This document shows, piece by piece, positions 16,813-30,839 of a stretch of 64,000 nucleotides of DNA. Source of the stretch: Himantopus leucocephalus (Eukaryota; Chordata; Aves; Charadriiformes; Recurvirostridae); assembly GCA_003993805.1 (NCBI GenBank), contig RSEF01000005.1, forward strand, positions 19,529,517 through 19,593,516, read 5' to 3'. Position 1 is the first letter of the stretch. Every line of letters starts with the position of its first letter. Below the pieces are notes generated by a model. It ran no database searches and had not been told where the DNA came from. It saw only the letters and a program-made list of their open reading frames with translations. Made by a program: the position numbers and the translations under genes.

Positions 16813-19800
16813 GTTATAGCATTAAACCACTGAACCTGCACCAAAACCAGACACAGACAAAGAAAGAGAGAAACCTAAGACATTTATAGAGACCATCTTA
16901 TACTGAAAACTGTCCTCTGAAAATGTTCTGAAAAATCTAACCAAAGTCAGCTGTAAGTGGAAGAAGTCCTTTTGAACAGGCGGGTGCTCCCAACCCCTCT
17001 GACGGAAGCAACTGTAAAGACTTCTTGGAAGACCTCCTTAAACGACAGCTTAAACAATTGAATTTTACAAAGTCTCATTCATCATCAGAAGATAAGAAAC
17101 CTCAGTGTGAAATTCTTGCTGTTGTTAGATTAATACAGGAAACATTCACCCATGCACACACACAGATGACAAATCTGCCACAGCTTTTTGGTTTCCTGGA
17201 CTCCCTGGGGCTGGCACAACAGTAGTTGCCCATTGTGCTTCTTACCCAGGGCTGTTAGACCAATCTGTTCAGTCCAAACTGTGAAAGGGTACAGACATTT
17301 TGTTAGTATTTAGGAAGGAAAGCACTTAGGGAGAATTTCTAAGGCATTTAAAGAGAAGGTCAATTCAGCAAAGCTGTCCTAAGGAGCACAGACATACCAT
17401 GCTACTAATATCTTCTACGGAAAGCAACATGTTTCCAGTGTCACTTGTTACTAGCCATGAAGTTGTCATGTTTGGAATCCTAGACATGGGACTGGTCTTA
17501 TGATCAAAAACCTTGGCTTAGGCAAATACAATGAAGTAGGTGAAAAAGCTGACAGAAACCAAGAAAGGTGTGCATCTGTACAAAATATGGATTTCTACTG
17601 ACTTTTTCACCTTGCTATCTCAAAAAATATTTGAGGATCTCACTGCCAAGGGTTAGTTGGTTCTTCTGATGAGTCTATAAACAAATTTTATGGATGAGGA
17701 AGAAGAGTCACAGAAGTATGAAGTAGCCTGGTCGAAGTGGAAAAGGAAATCTGCAATAGCTGGAGAGGTTAAACCCAGATAGTGAGTACTACGCTGGTGT
17801 TTTGCCTTTGAGGACATCTTTCCTCCACTAAACAAGCAAAGTAATCACAAGACAGGCTGGTAGAAAATGACAGCAAGGGATTAGGAAGGGTAATGAGAAG
17901 AACTAGGGCAAGGTGAGGGGAGAGTACTGACTCAGAAATAAATGGTCAGGATGCCAATGGGAAGGAATTAAAACAAAAGAAAACAAAAGAAGTCTCAGAT
18001 GTGAATATGAAGTAACTGGATACATCTATACAACATGTTCTCGGCAAATGTGAACTTGCTTTTCTTGTTCTTCTAGCTAAACAAATGACCATGTGACAGC
18101 ATTAACATCAAGCTAATAAAATCTGTTCAGAGGCAGGTGGAAGACAGGGTACATTAATGTGAGTTCAGCACTGTGAAAAATGTGGTCATATGGCTTTTTT
18201 CCAGCTCCAAGCAAGGACAGAATTAGTTCTGATTTGCCTGGAGTGTCATGTGTAAACTAAATTCAAGTTAGATATTAAAAAGTTTTGAAAGTATCTGTCT
18301 GGGAAAAATTAGCCTAAATCTTAGCTTTAGTTTAGCCTCTCACCTCTGCAAGTGGTGACTCAAGATAGTGATTAAAGAATGAGAGAGAAAGTAAGACCAT
18401 ATTCTTCATGCTGTGTTGGTTCTGTGGCATAGAAAAAAGAACTTTCCAAGGGAATCAAAACAGTCATGTTAGCAAAAACTAAAATCACTTAAACCAAAGA
18501 GATCCTTTCTGTTTTGTGGAGCTGTTGAATACACAGTTCTGTGGTAAATTTGAAGATGATGATGTTTGTAAGATATTACTGGGTACATGTGTTGTTCTCT
18601 GTATTATTTAGTAACAAGTAAACATATGTAATAAGGAAGAAACATACATTGATTTTTCTATCAAAAAATGGGTTTATTTTTTTCTGGGGGGAATGACCAA
18701 ATCCTGGTATTGACACTCTGTTGCTTACTGTCATTCTAATTATGAAGAGATAGCACTTGAAATGGAAACCATTAATGCATAGCATGGAATTAATCATTAA
18801 TCATTTTTACATAACAAAATATATCATTAAGCTTTCCTGTGAACATAACAAAAAAGACCTTGAAGCATTTAGAGAAGCAGCCAGAAACTAGAAACATCCA
18901 GTTACCTGTGACATTCCTGTGACTTGCCCCAAAGATGTGTACAGGCCAATGCCCTAAGAACATCTTTCATTCCCTCTCAAAACAACAAAGCCTTAATTCT
19001 TTTCATTTCTTCTCCAAGAGGCTGGTGGTTTTCTCTATAACACTAGATGTGTTACAGATTTTCTTTTGAAAATCTACTTTCAAAAGACAACCCTAAAGAA
19101 AAAATATTTTAATCACATTCCACAAGACATCAAATTAGTTAAGCATTTTCATTTCTTCACATACCCATGGTCAAATACAGTCTTTGTTCAATTTAACAAC
19201 TCCAAGTAAACATGCACAGGAGAGATTCTGTGACACCTGACCTGTCCTGGTTGGGACATAAACATCAATACAAAAATGGAGACAGAAAATATTCAGCATA
19301 TTTTTCTGATAATTTTGCCTCATGGCCTCATAAATACTGAAAAAACCCAAGATGTTACAAATATGAATAAAAAATGTTGCTGTGATTTTTAGGAATAAGG
19401 TACTTCTTTGAAGCTTGAAACGTGGCCAAGAACATGCTCTGTTCTATATTTCACACTTTATTACTTATTCCTTTAGAAAGAAAAAGAGATTATGCATGAA
19501 ATTGCCTCCCTCCCCCCTCCCCTTTTCTCTAGAAACATGTTCTGTCGGGTCAGATGCAAGAGCGGGCTGTGAGCACATGGCTTAAATATTTATGCTCACA
19601 TTCTATTTTTCCTCTCTTTTCTCAGGCAGCCTTAGGATTCACTGTAGTCATATGATGCTGCCTCTGGCTTTTTGAATATAGATTTTATGATGCAATTTAT
19701 TATACGATTATTCCTCCAGTCACATTTCTCTGGGATAGCAAGCTGCAGAATATTTTTTGTATGGTGTTCTTGCAAGCTACAGATAATGAAGATAACTCAT

Positions 19801-21958
19801 GTTAGAACTGCCTTTCACTTTCTTCCCAAGAACATTACATGATTAAGGGTAAATAAATAAATGGCAAATCATTATCGTGAATGATGCTGTAAAAGCCTGA
19901 TGGCAAGAACAGACACATTCTGCCCCAACGAGGTTATTCGGCAAGGTCTTGCCACTACTCACCTAAGCTTAAAATCATTGTTTCAGTTACAATGAAATCA
20001 TGGTCAAAAAAGACAGAAACACAGGCAGCAGTACATCCACATAAACAAGGGCCATTGTATTTTTGAACCATCCAGATAAACATCAAGTGGGATCCAAGCC
20101 AGCCCTGGTCTGCAGCCTGTCAGCAAGGCTTTTGGCTTGGATTTAGCTTTGTTATAAACCCGTGCTAACCACAGCTTGTGGGTCAGGGTGGGCTCCAGCC
20201 AGGTTTGAGTGTGGGCAAACAGTTCATATCTTTGTCCATTTACACTAATGCTGCATGAGAGAAACAATAGGAAAACTTGGTTTATAACTTAAAGACGTGG
20301 GGGGTTTATTGCCATTAAAAAAGTAATAAAGCTTCAGCTAGGGAAAAATATCTTACTACCACTAAAATTAGTTGACACATTGTGTTTTCTTTTGGACAGA
20401 GGTGAACTGCTGGACCTGATAAAATCAACAATAAAACTTCCTTAGTTAAATGGACCAAGATTTCAAAAGGTTTTTTTTTCTACAGCTTCCTTGGGGTGTG
20501 TATTCTATATTAGGATATACATAATATCCCTTGCTGCCCCGTTCTTTTCTTTCCTGAGCCATTGCAGACAGTCTCCAAATGGAGAAATGAGCCTGCTGAG
20601 CAAGTGAGGAGGAAGAGTGAGCAATGTCTAGGCTTTACGAAAACTGCTGTCCTCTGAGACACAAGCTACATATTCAGATAAAGCGATTTCATACCTTGTC
20701 ATCCAGCTCCTTACAAAAACCCAATTGTGTTATTTGTTAAGCCCTTTTATGAGCACCGCTTGTGCAATGGCACCACCCTAGCAACCTTCTTTGAAAGAAC
20801 TGTCACAGAAAGCAGGTCTATGATGTATAAGAATAAAAATATTTGTGCTATTGCATATAAGAAAAAAATGCAGTAGTTTCACAAATTCAAAGAAAATCCC
20901 CTATAAAGACTGTGGAAGCAAATACTTTGTCCTTGCGTATCGATAACGATCTAGATACAAAACTTTTCACTTTTTAAACGGTTAAGTAAGTCTCACGACA
21001 ATAACTGAGCCAGTTAATTCTGATGATCATGAACTCATAGTAAAGTAGTGGCAAGGTGTGAGTCCTCATTGGTTATACAAGCCAGAAGACTTACTTTCCA
21101 GGGTTGAATAGCACAGTCTGAGTTAAGAACGGACCTATACATACATCACAAGTGTTCATTCAAGCTAAAAGCCAGTTTTATGTTTAAAATGATCTCTTAC
21201 TGCGAGGCAATATTCTGAACCACATGACTGGGACACTACAGATTGAGTGCTGGATGGTTCTGTGTTACCAGCAGACATCCTTTTCTGTACATGAAATGTA
21301 GATTACATTGATATTGCCCTCACAGCATATTTCTGTATTTACATATTGTTTATACAAATGTCTACACAGACGCAATCACACATACACCTTTGGTGTGTTT
21401 TTTCATAGAAAAACGAGAAGTAGTACTCCTGGTCTTCCAGTGCACAATGTTATGAAAGCTGTATGAATATTGATGTATGAATATTTAGTTTCAGACAATA
21501 CTCTGTATTCTCCACTATTACTTATGAACTTCAGGTCACACAGCAAAAGGAACAAAAATGGGAACTGAATCAGGCTCTTCTTCATTTTTGTCTAGTCACT
21601 TACCTCTAGACCACACTTTGCTGAGCCAATAATTAACCTCCATATAACAAAAAACAACAAACTACAAACAGCAAGTCATGACTTCCACTTTCTGCTGAAA
21701 AGATCTTCTAATAATGATTTTGTCCTGATGCTTTGTTTCCGTATAAACATGTGCTCCATTCTTCTGCCCAACTGCATCCTACATATCTTCAGGTCCCCCT
21801 AGATTCTTCCTTAATCCTGAAGGGACCATTTGCCTTTGTAATTCTCAATAGGTCTACTATAACAGCATGGTTCATTTGAAAAGGCATTTCTCAAATTAAT
21901 TCACAATACCAAGACCTGCCTTGAACAAAACTCAGGAGACTTGAGCTTTTGTTTCAGT
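16813..21958. other. AT-rich non-coding DNA
   Basis: No coding exon, RNA gene or clear repeat is recognised over about 5 kb. Frames are under 90 codons and have no motif. The block near 19540-19900 is rich in homeobox/GATA-like words and could be a conserved element, but nothing proves it. Confidence 0.5.
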
Positions 21959-22762
21959 GTATTTGGTTTGCATGGCATGGTTTTGGTAGTGAGGGGGGCT
22001 ACAGGGGGGGCTTCTGTGAGAAGCTGCTAAAAGCTTCCCCCATGTCTGATACAGCCAATGGAGGTGGATGCCCAAAGGAGTCTGTGGTCCCATGGGAAGC
22101 CCATACTGGAACAGGTTCCTGGCAGGACCTGTGGCCCCATGGAGAGAGGACCCCATGCTGGAGCAGGTTTGCTGGCAGGACTTGTGACTGCGTGGGGGAC
22201 CCACACTGGAGCAGTCTGTTTCCGAAGGACTGCACCCCATGGAAAGGACCCACGCTGGAGCAGTTTGTGAAGAACAGTAGCCCGTGGGAAGGACTCATGT
22301 TGGAGAAAGTTGCAGAGAACTGTCTCTGGTGGGAGGGACCCCATGCTGGAGCTGGGAAGAGTGTGAGGAGTCCTCTCCCCGAGGAGGAAGGAGCGGCAGA
22401 GACAACATGCGATGAACTGATGGGGATTGTTCCCCATCCCCCTGTGCCACTGAGGGGGAAGAGGCAGAGAAATCGGGAGTGAAGTTGAGCTCAGGAAGAA
22501 GGGAGAGGTAGGGGGAAAGGTATTTTAAGATTTGGTTTTATTTCTCATTACCCTACTCTGACTTCTAACTGGCAATAAATTAAATTAATTTCCCCAAGTC
22601 GAGTGTGTTTTGCCTGTGACAGTAATTGGTGAACGATCTCCCTGTCCTTATCTCAACCCATGAGCCTTTCATTATATTTTCCCTCCCCTGCTCAGCTGAG
22701 GAGAGGAGTGATAGGGAGGCTTTGGTGGGCATCTGGCATCCAGCCAGGGTCAACCCACTGCA
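21959..22762 (+). mobile_element. Avian endogenous retrovirus LTR, probably solo
   Basis: An 804-bp GC-richer block in AT-rich DNA, starting TGTATTTGG and ending GGGTCAACCCACTGCA, so bounded by TG...CA. It has six CTGGAGCAG-type internal repeats about 45-52 bp apart (22106, 22158, 22206, 22255, 22300, 22346), a purine-rich middle, a poly(A) signal AATAAA at 22573-22578 and a short U5-like tail with the AATTGGTGAACGATCTC word. I recognise this as a common bird ERVL-type LTR. Flanks TTCAG/TTCAA suggest an imperfect 5-bp target duplication. No internal viral genes are present, so it fits a solo LTR left by recombination. Confidence 0.7.
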
Positions 22763-25700
22763 TTCAACATTAAGATTTCCCTTTATTACAAGTCATCTTT
22801 TATAAAACCCATCTGTCTCTTGCCTCTATACGGTTAGCAGAAGTGACATCTCTTCTTTTTCAGTAAAGAAATCTTTCGATTCTGACAGCCAATAGCAGTT
22901 TTACTTATACATGCAATAGTGCAATTATTTACAAAAATATTGCAGAATGAGGTGGTATTTTTAAATGCTGTGCTCATTTAAAATGTATTTTTTTAAAAGT
23001 TAGTAGCAATATTTGCTATTTCACAGCCAGAGTGAAAAAATACAATCTTTTATTTCTATATTTATTGAGTTATATCTTTTCTGGCTTGGCAGAAAAATGC
23101 ACACGTTTTTAAATTCTGCTGTAAACAGAAGGCAGTGAAATATTTCTAAATTATTCATTCTAATTCTGGACCTAAGTGGATGCCATGGAGGTCTTAGGTC
23201 CATGTTTGTCCTTTCCTTAACAGTTGTTTTTCTTGGTAAGTAAAACTTCAGTGTAAGAAGTTTTCTTTTAATGATCTTTTAAGTAGAAATAGCTTCTGTT
23301 TAAAAAAAGAACAAGAAAGTGGATTTATCTAGTTCTTAATATAAATGCAGCTGAGCAGTACTAGGCTATACTGTTAGAACTTATTCACAGTTTTGTTTAT
23401 TTAGGACTTAAAAAAAATCTCTAAAGTTCTTCACCACTTGAAGGACTGATTATAGAAAGAAAACCTTCAGACCTGTGCTAGAAGTAAGTGAATCAATCCC
23501 AGCTCACAAGAATGTGTGTAAAAACCTGTTTTGCAAATGAGATCTTTTATAGCATTTTAACAGATATGAAATAGGTTACAGGAACACTGGATGTGATGGT
23601 ACTGTGCCAGATGAGAAGAGCGGAATGGAGGGCTTCGACAATCCCCAGTGAAAACAGCTGTGTGGTTTTAAGATTATCTTTTAAAACCAAAACTGTAGGA
23701 AAAGTTTTCAATGAAAATGCACTCGCGCAGCTTTCAAGGAGACTTTGTTCTTTCAGATCCCTTTCTCTTTTGAGTTGTTTGACTTTGCTGTAGTTCCAAT
23801 TTGTGTGACCTTTTAAAAGTATATGGTACTACAGAGGTGTAGGTTCTTATTATTTTTAACCAAAGTTATGCATAAAAGGGGAAAGAATATGGAATTCTAA
23901 AGATTCTATGTTCAGTTTTACAGATCTGAATTTTCAAATATCAGACTGAACACACATGACTTTCCATCCAGTCATCTCAAAATTATGCACATAAGCCTTA
24001 CCACAACAGGTAGTTCAGTATTAGCCAGTTACACAGCTAACATTGCTGTGAGCTTTTGTACAGTAGCTTTCTTATTGAATGCAGGAGACTAAGAGGAGAT
24101 GCAGTGGATGGGTAGGACTGGGAAACAACACATGCTGCCCTGTAATATCCTTTACATTACTGTGAATCTTTTCTTCTGTGAGTTAAGTTGCTCCTTTAGC
24201 CTGCCATTGGTTTAATTGCTTCCTCTGTGTTCAGTTCCTTTTTCAATATCTGTTCAGAACAAGAAATTATTGACAAATATGGAGAAAGATGAGCATGTAG
24301 AAATAATGATTGTAAGGGATCTCATAGATTAAAGAAAATATGTGTTCTTTAATTGCACTTTTTAGAATTCTAAATGGATGATGCAACATTTAGATAATAA
24401 ATTTTATCCCCTCTTTCCTCCCCCAGATTCCTCAGATTTCCCTGAATTCTCAAAATGACCTGAAAAAGTCTTGCATCTTTTTATTCATCCCTTTAAAACC
24501 AAAACCACAACAGCTCTGATAGATTGACCAACCTTTCTGACTGGGGAGGATACACTGAAGTTAATAAACTAGCTATTTAGTAATACTGTAGATTAAAAAC
24601 AGGAAACTTGGAAACGAGCTTTAAAAGTCCAGTCGGTCCAATCAGTCCAGTCAGTTCAGAATGGAACTCACACTGACTGTTTTGGTCGGTAGTCTTGGTA
24701 GCAAAATCTGGTTGTTTTGGTGGTTGCATTGCTATACTGCTGACATCCTCTTAAGACCCACAGTACAGGAATGTATGCACACACACTCACAGATTCATGA
24801 TGTCAGATTAAATTTCCAGAAAACTGAATTCACAAAGAACCTCAAGTCATATGGCAGGTGATCTTTATCTCCCATACAAAACCCCCCCACCAAACTGTGC
24901 TTATTACCCTTAAGGAAATGTACTTTTTTCACAGTCTTTTGATGATTGTCCTGAAAAACCGTCACACAGTCTTATCAAACTCAGTACAATCTAAAAAGAA
25001 AAATACACAGGAAGAAGAGTAGGAACTGCAGCAACATAACAAGATCCTACTACTGTTCTATTTCTCTCTACTAATATCCAACAGCTTATCTTTGATGTCT
25101 TATGATGCTTTGAATGTATAAAGTAAGAGAAGCTACAGGGTGATTTTTTTTCTCAAGCTTCTTATAAAACTACATTCTGTGCTATGACCAGTGTAGTTTA
25201 TTGCTTGGGAAATAGTCATAGATCTTACTGGAGACAAGTCCATTGGGTTTTCTCTGCCTCCACAGCATCCTGATAAAGTAAGTGGTAATTTAAAGAGACC
25301 TTGCCAATTTTTTTCTCAGTGAGGATGACCCAAACCCCACAGCTTTTTGTTGTTGTTTGTTTTCAGCTTTCTAAATTATTATCTACAAAGATTTCGTACA
25401 GCTACAACGGTAAATGAATTAAAGATAGGTGCACTAACACTAAACAGAAAAAAAAATCCAAGGGAATAACAATATCTGAGAGTCTTTCCATTTGTCTCCT
25501 TTTACACTATTAATCCTTGGACAATACAGCAATAGAAGAGGCCATTTCACAGACATTGCCTACTAGTAACCAGCCATGTTTCCCCACATGATGCAAATCA
25601 GCGCAGCAGAAACCTCTCTGCACTCTTTTCTTATCTTGCCTTGGGATTAGTGACTCCAGAATATTGCTTTGCCAGGTGAAAGGGCTTTCCTGGCCCATTA

Positions 25701-28700
25701 CTGAAATTAATTCCTCTCTCCTTTTTGAGCCTCCTGTCTAGTTTCCCCACTCAGTATAGACAAAAGAAGAATCTTGGCATTTCAAGTGGCAAGATAGCCT
25801 GAATTCCATGCATTTCTGGGTGTTTCATGATTCCTTTCGATTATAAGTAAATTTTCCAAAAATCACTAAGTGTGCTTTTACCCGGGGGTGCTAAAGCTCT
25901 GATAATGGAACAAAGCACTCAGTTCAGGTCTGAGCTGTGGCACAATAATGGTGATGGCACTAATAACTTATTGGCTGGCTTTGGCTGAGTAGCATGTGAA
26001 GCATCATTTAGTCACCAAAGAATAGCAAATTAGGCTACCCAGAAAAAACAACTTTGTACTGGACTTAAGACTGCAAATAAATGAAAAGATTTATTTTAAA
26101 GTGTAAGACTACACTGTGCCACTTTATCTACAACCCGACAGAAATACTGTTTTAAGAAAAGCCTAGATTTGGAATTTTCTCCTGTTTCTGTAGCAGAAGA
26201 AACTGTTTCAGGAACAACTTGCTAGCCCAAAACATCACAACTGTGAATTCATAGGAACCACCCAGGCTATCGCTATACAGTTTCTGAATCTAGTTACACA
26301 AACAATAAATTACAGTGTGGCAAACAAGCAAAAAGCTTTCTCCCACAATAACTCCCTACCCGGTTAACAGCTGATTCAGGGCCAGAAATCTCTCTTTCTC
26401 ACAAAAGATCACAAACTGCAGTAAAGTATTGGAATTACTGCATTGTGGTGCTGCAGTATGAAACAAAACTGCGCACTTCATATGATAGAGTTTACAATAC
26501 ATTTTTTTAATAAGGATTGACAAAAAGCTGCCAACACAATGTGTTAGGCATGACAGTCTCAAGACAAATGCTTTCTTGCTGTGATTTTAACAGTGTCTTA
26601 AAAAGAGAGAAAGAATCCACTTAAAAGTAGTCAATGTAGTAAATTGGAAAAACGACACTGGTTTTGTGCATGACTACTGACACAGGGACTTAGCGAATGT
26701 CGCCAACATACGCATGTCATCCACCTATCTATATTCAGTCTTACTTAAGTCTCCAGGCTTGGTACTAACTCCCAAAATATAGCTCTTCTACCTTCATCCA
26801 CACACTCCTCCCTAGATTAGTGCTTCCAAAATGACAATGCTAAATTCATTGCTCGGTAGATTAGACAAATATTACTGATGATTAAGTACAAGTGAATTTT
26901 CTTTTAAAGATTCAGATTAAAATGCAAAAAATCAGCTGTAGTTTGCATCTTAATAGTTTAGAAAGGTACCTTATAATTTACCTTGTAAATAATAGGTCAG
27001 AATCCTACCATTTTCATTTTGTGGCCTACTCAACAGTCACTACTGGAAATCATTGTTACTCTTGCCAGTCGCCACGTTAAAAAAGAAACCACAACAAAAC
27101 CAACAAAATAACCCTCTCCTTCAGTTTTGTTATTGCATAATGAATTAAACCTATTTAACATAAGATATTTTTTTCAGGTCACTAAAGACACTAATGATCA
27201 TTCATTTAGAACACAAATAGCTTCATATCATGGTTTGCTCTTGGGAGACATCTTTTTTGAGGTGGTTATATAGTGACTAACCCAGTATCATTTTGTCTTC
27301 CGGAAAGTTACACAATCAGTGATGGCTAAGATAACTGACTAAGTCAACATCAGTGGTTAAATATGCCACCTTCAAAACTTGAAGAACAGAACTACAGAGT
27401 GAGGTACTTGTTTGGTAGAAACTGCTGTAGCAATATCAGTCAAGCTTGCTGATTTGCTACATCCAGAGAAATATGTAGGACTAATTGCTACGTATTTTAA
27501 AATCTGTATAAATTTAAGAATCAAAGCAAGGTACCAATCTGAATGAAATATGTTCTTTCATATAGAGGACTTTGGAAAATAAGTGTCCTAGAGCAAAAAA
27601 CCTAATGTTTTTCTCATCTGGAGTTCGGGGTATTCATAATGGAGTAGCTAACACAATGGTAACTAATGATGGTGAGTGGTGGCATTGGAATAATTGGCAG
27701 CTTGAAGTGGCTAAAGACACTTACCTGAATTATTTATGGACAAAAACTGGTAGGAATTTTAAAACAGTAAATAAGGCAAGTCTAGGGAGTGCTGTTCACA
27801 TGATGCAATCACATCTGATTGACTTGGGGGCCCATCTGCAGCTGATGCCTTAAAGCCCCTGGGAAGAGTTAAATTCATGACAGTCACACATTCTTTGTAG
27901 TACCTCATCACAGCTTAATTATTCGTTCATCATCTGGCTGTCACACAACACCAAAAGTGTCCTGACATAAAGAGTACTACTCAGGGAATCCTTTTTTTTT
28001 TTTTTGCCCCCAGATAATTCAGCATGTGTATGTGCAGATGAGCATATGGTGTCACATTAGAATAAGAAATTATGGGCCTTTCTTTTGGACAAAAGACTTT
28101 TCTTATCTCATCCACAATTTCTCACTCAAGGAAAGCTCCTTTTTTATTGTTCCTAAACACAGCCCATAGCACAAAAAGTAGACCAGTTATTTCATGTTAA
28201 CAGTTCAGGCTCACCAGGAAAGTCATCACAGGACGAGTGAAGGAAATAAGTGTGCACAATATATCTTACAGAATCTGTAGTTGCAACTCTTTGCTGTACA
28301 TTGACTATTTGCAGTCTTGGAACTAGAGGGCTATTATTTCTGTCACAGCTCTGGGTATCGGTCTGATTTGCCAAGCTACCCTTGGCACTGGTGGTTTTGT
28401 GCTTTAGCAAGGAACCTGCGAGGGGTGGAGTCAGAACTGCTTTCTCAGCTCTAATGGTATTTTCCTGCTTAGGCTCAAGACACGCTGACAAAACTGTGGG
28501 AAATCTTGCCGGCCCGGGCTGTGACCACTCTGTGGGTTCAAAAATGTTCCTGATGTTTATTCCTCACTAATGCTTTTGATGTTGACCAAATACTGAATTT
28601 ATAATCAAAAGCTTGCTTGCTAATTTAATTTTTGAGAAAAAAATAATTGATTCTTCTTCAATGAAACTATTGAGACAGTTTTGCACATTTCCATTTCTCC

Positions 28701-29654
28701 TTCTTTTTATCACAATCTTTAGTGTAACTCACCAAGTGATTGCTACAATGAGCTATAGACACATGGTTCAAGTTGTATATCGGTACATTAAGTCACATGA
28801 AATGTTTTTCTGTCACTGAAGTCACACTACCCAGCCACATATATTATGCTGCTTAACTTTGGTTTTATCAGTTCTCTCAGAGCAAATACAGATAGCTCTG
28901 TTTCACTGCCAAAGAAAAAGGGAGTGTATCCCGAGAACCTGAGGTACTCTGGTGTAACTGGAAAACTTCTGGTTGTGTTTTGAAAAACCCAGTGGCACAG
29001 AGAACCGTGAAGGTCTGGCAAACCCACATAAACTGTACTAGAGGTCTACAAAAACATGGGAGGGACCTCTGTACAAGGTTATGAGTTTATGACCACACTG
29101 AAAGAGGGTTAATTACCCTGGTTACTAAGCAGGCTGTCAGTGATGCATAGACACAAATCATCCTGACAGCAAGCTGCATCTGCAGCTGTGTACAAATGGT
29201 ACAAGTATAGTAACTCCAAGAGAGCTTAAAAGAGGTCTGCTCTGTTCCCCCTGAAACCAGCAGGAATGTGACCATTCTCTTTTAGAGAAGCTGATCTAAG
29301 CCAGCAATAATGAGACTGTGTAAGCTGAGTTAAAAGTCTGTCCTGTCAGTTTCCTGTCAAATTTGGGCTCTAATGAATTTCAGTCCGCAGGTACTGTTAA
29401 TCTTCAGCAGTTTTATAAATCATTGGGCTGCTTGGACAGATATCAGTATCGGTACAAAATGTGGTCATTTACGTAACAAAGTGTTGGCTTTCCTATTTGC
29501 TTGTTTTATATTCTTTATGCCTTTTACTGCACAGAAGTACAGTTATACACATGTCCCAATATGGGTTTGATGGATGGTTGCTACATGCTGAAGATTTTAT
29601 CAATGTCTTTTCTACCTTTGCATTAAAATGACTGCTCTTTAAGCATGTATTCGA
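22763..29654. other. AT-rich non-coding DNA
   Basis: About 6.9 kb with no supported gene. The longest plausible frame (27572-27853, 93 codons) has no recognised domain. A T-run occurs at 27992-28005. Simple AT-rich stretches are frequent. Confidence 0.5.
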
Positions 29655-30654
29655 NNNNNNNNNNNNNNNNNNNNNNNNNNNNNNNNNNNNNNNNNNNNNN
29701 NNNNNNNNNNNNNNNNNNNNNNNNNNNNNNNNNNNNNNNNNNNNNNNNNNNNNNNNNNNNNNNNNNNNNNNNNNNNNNNNNNNNNNNNNNNNNNNNNNNN
29801 NNNNNNNNNNNNNNNNNNNNNNNNNNNNNNNNNNNNNNNNNNNNNNNNNNNNNNNNNNNNNNNNNNNNNNNNNNNNNNNNNNNNNNNNNNNNNNNNNNNN
29901 NNNNNNNNNNNNNNNNNNNNNNNNNNNNNNNNNNNNNNNNNNNNNNNNNNNNNNNNNNNNNNNNNNNNNNNNNNNNNNNNNNNNNNNNNNNNNNNNNNNN
30001 NNNNNNNNNNNNNNNNNNNNNNNNNNNNNNNNNNNNNNNNNNNNNNNNNNNNNNNNNNNNNNNNNNNNNNNNNNNNNNNNNNNNNNNNNNNNNNNNNNNN
30101 NNNNNNNNNNNNNNNNNNNNNNNNNNNNNNNNNNNNNNNNNNNNNNNNNNNNNNNNNNNNNNNNNNNNNNNNNNNNNNNNNNNNNNNNNNNNNNNNNNNN
30201 NNNNNNNNNNNNNNNNNNNNNNNNNNNNNNNNNNNNNNNNNNNNNNNNNNNNNNNNNNNNNNNNNNNNNNNNNNNNNNNNNNNNNNNNNNNNNNNNNNNN
30301 NNNNNNNNNNNNNNNNNNNNNNNNNNNNNNNNNNNNNNNNNNNNNNNNNNNNNNNNNNNNNNNNNNNNNNNNNNNNNNNNNNNNNNNNNNNNNNNNNNNN
30401 NNNNNNNNNNNNNNNNNNNNNNNNNNNNNNNNNNNNNNNNNNNNNNNNNNNNNNNNNNNNNNNNNNNNNNNNNNNNNNNNNNNNNNNNNNNNNNNNNNNN
30501 NNNNNNNNNNNNNNNNNNNNNNNNNNNNNNNNNNNNNNNNNNNNNNNNNNNNNNNNNNNNNNNNNNNNNNNNNNNNNNNNNNNNNNNNNNNNNNNNNNNN
30601 NNNNNNNNNNNNNNNNNNNNNNNNNNNNNNNNNNNNNNNNNNNNNNNNNNNNNN
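29655..30654. other. Assembly gap, exactly 1000 N
   Basis: A round-number placeholder. The real size is unknown. The right flank starts inside a CR1 reverse-transcriptase segment, so the gap probably hides more LINE sequence. Confidence 0.99.
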
Positions 30655-30835
30655 GATAATGATATTAAACAGAACTGGCCCTAATCCTGAGCCCTGGGGA
30701 ACACCACTTGTGACTGGCCAACTGTAAACTGGATTTAACTCCTTTCACCACAGCTCTTTGGGCCCAGCCAGCTGGTTTTTCACCCAGCAAACAGTACGTC
30801 CATCCAAGCCATTCTACCATTCTGTTGGAATCTTT
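30655..30835 (-). mobile_element. CR1 LINE fragment (reverse-transcriptase region)
   Basis: The minus strand reads the CR1 polymerase block [20 protein letters not shown] and, just upstream, LDGRTVCWV. These match the conserved finger/palm region of CR1 ORF2. The copy is cut by the gap on its left. Confidence 0.88.
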
Positions 30836-30839
30836 AATT

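Noticed and set aside
21949..22482. 177-codon frame in the LTR
   Set aside because: Lies inside the LTR repeats, with no retroviral domain and no conserved function expected there.
27572..27853. 93-codon frame considered as a small gene
   Set aside because: No domain, splice context or codon bias; such lengths are expected by chance in 47 kb of AT-rich DNA.
29645..30727. 360-codon frame made mostly of X
   Set aside because: Spans the 1000-N gap; not real sequence.
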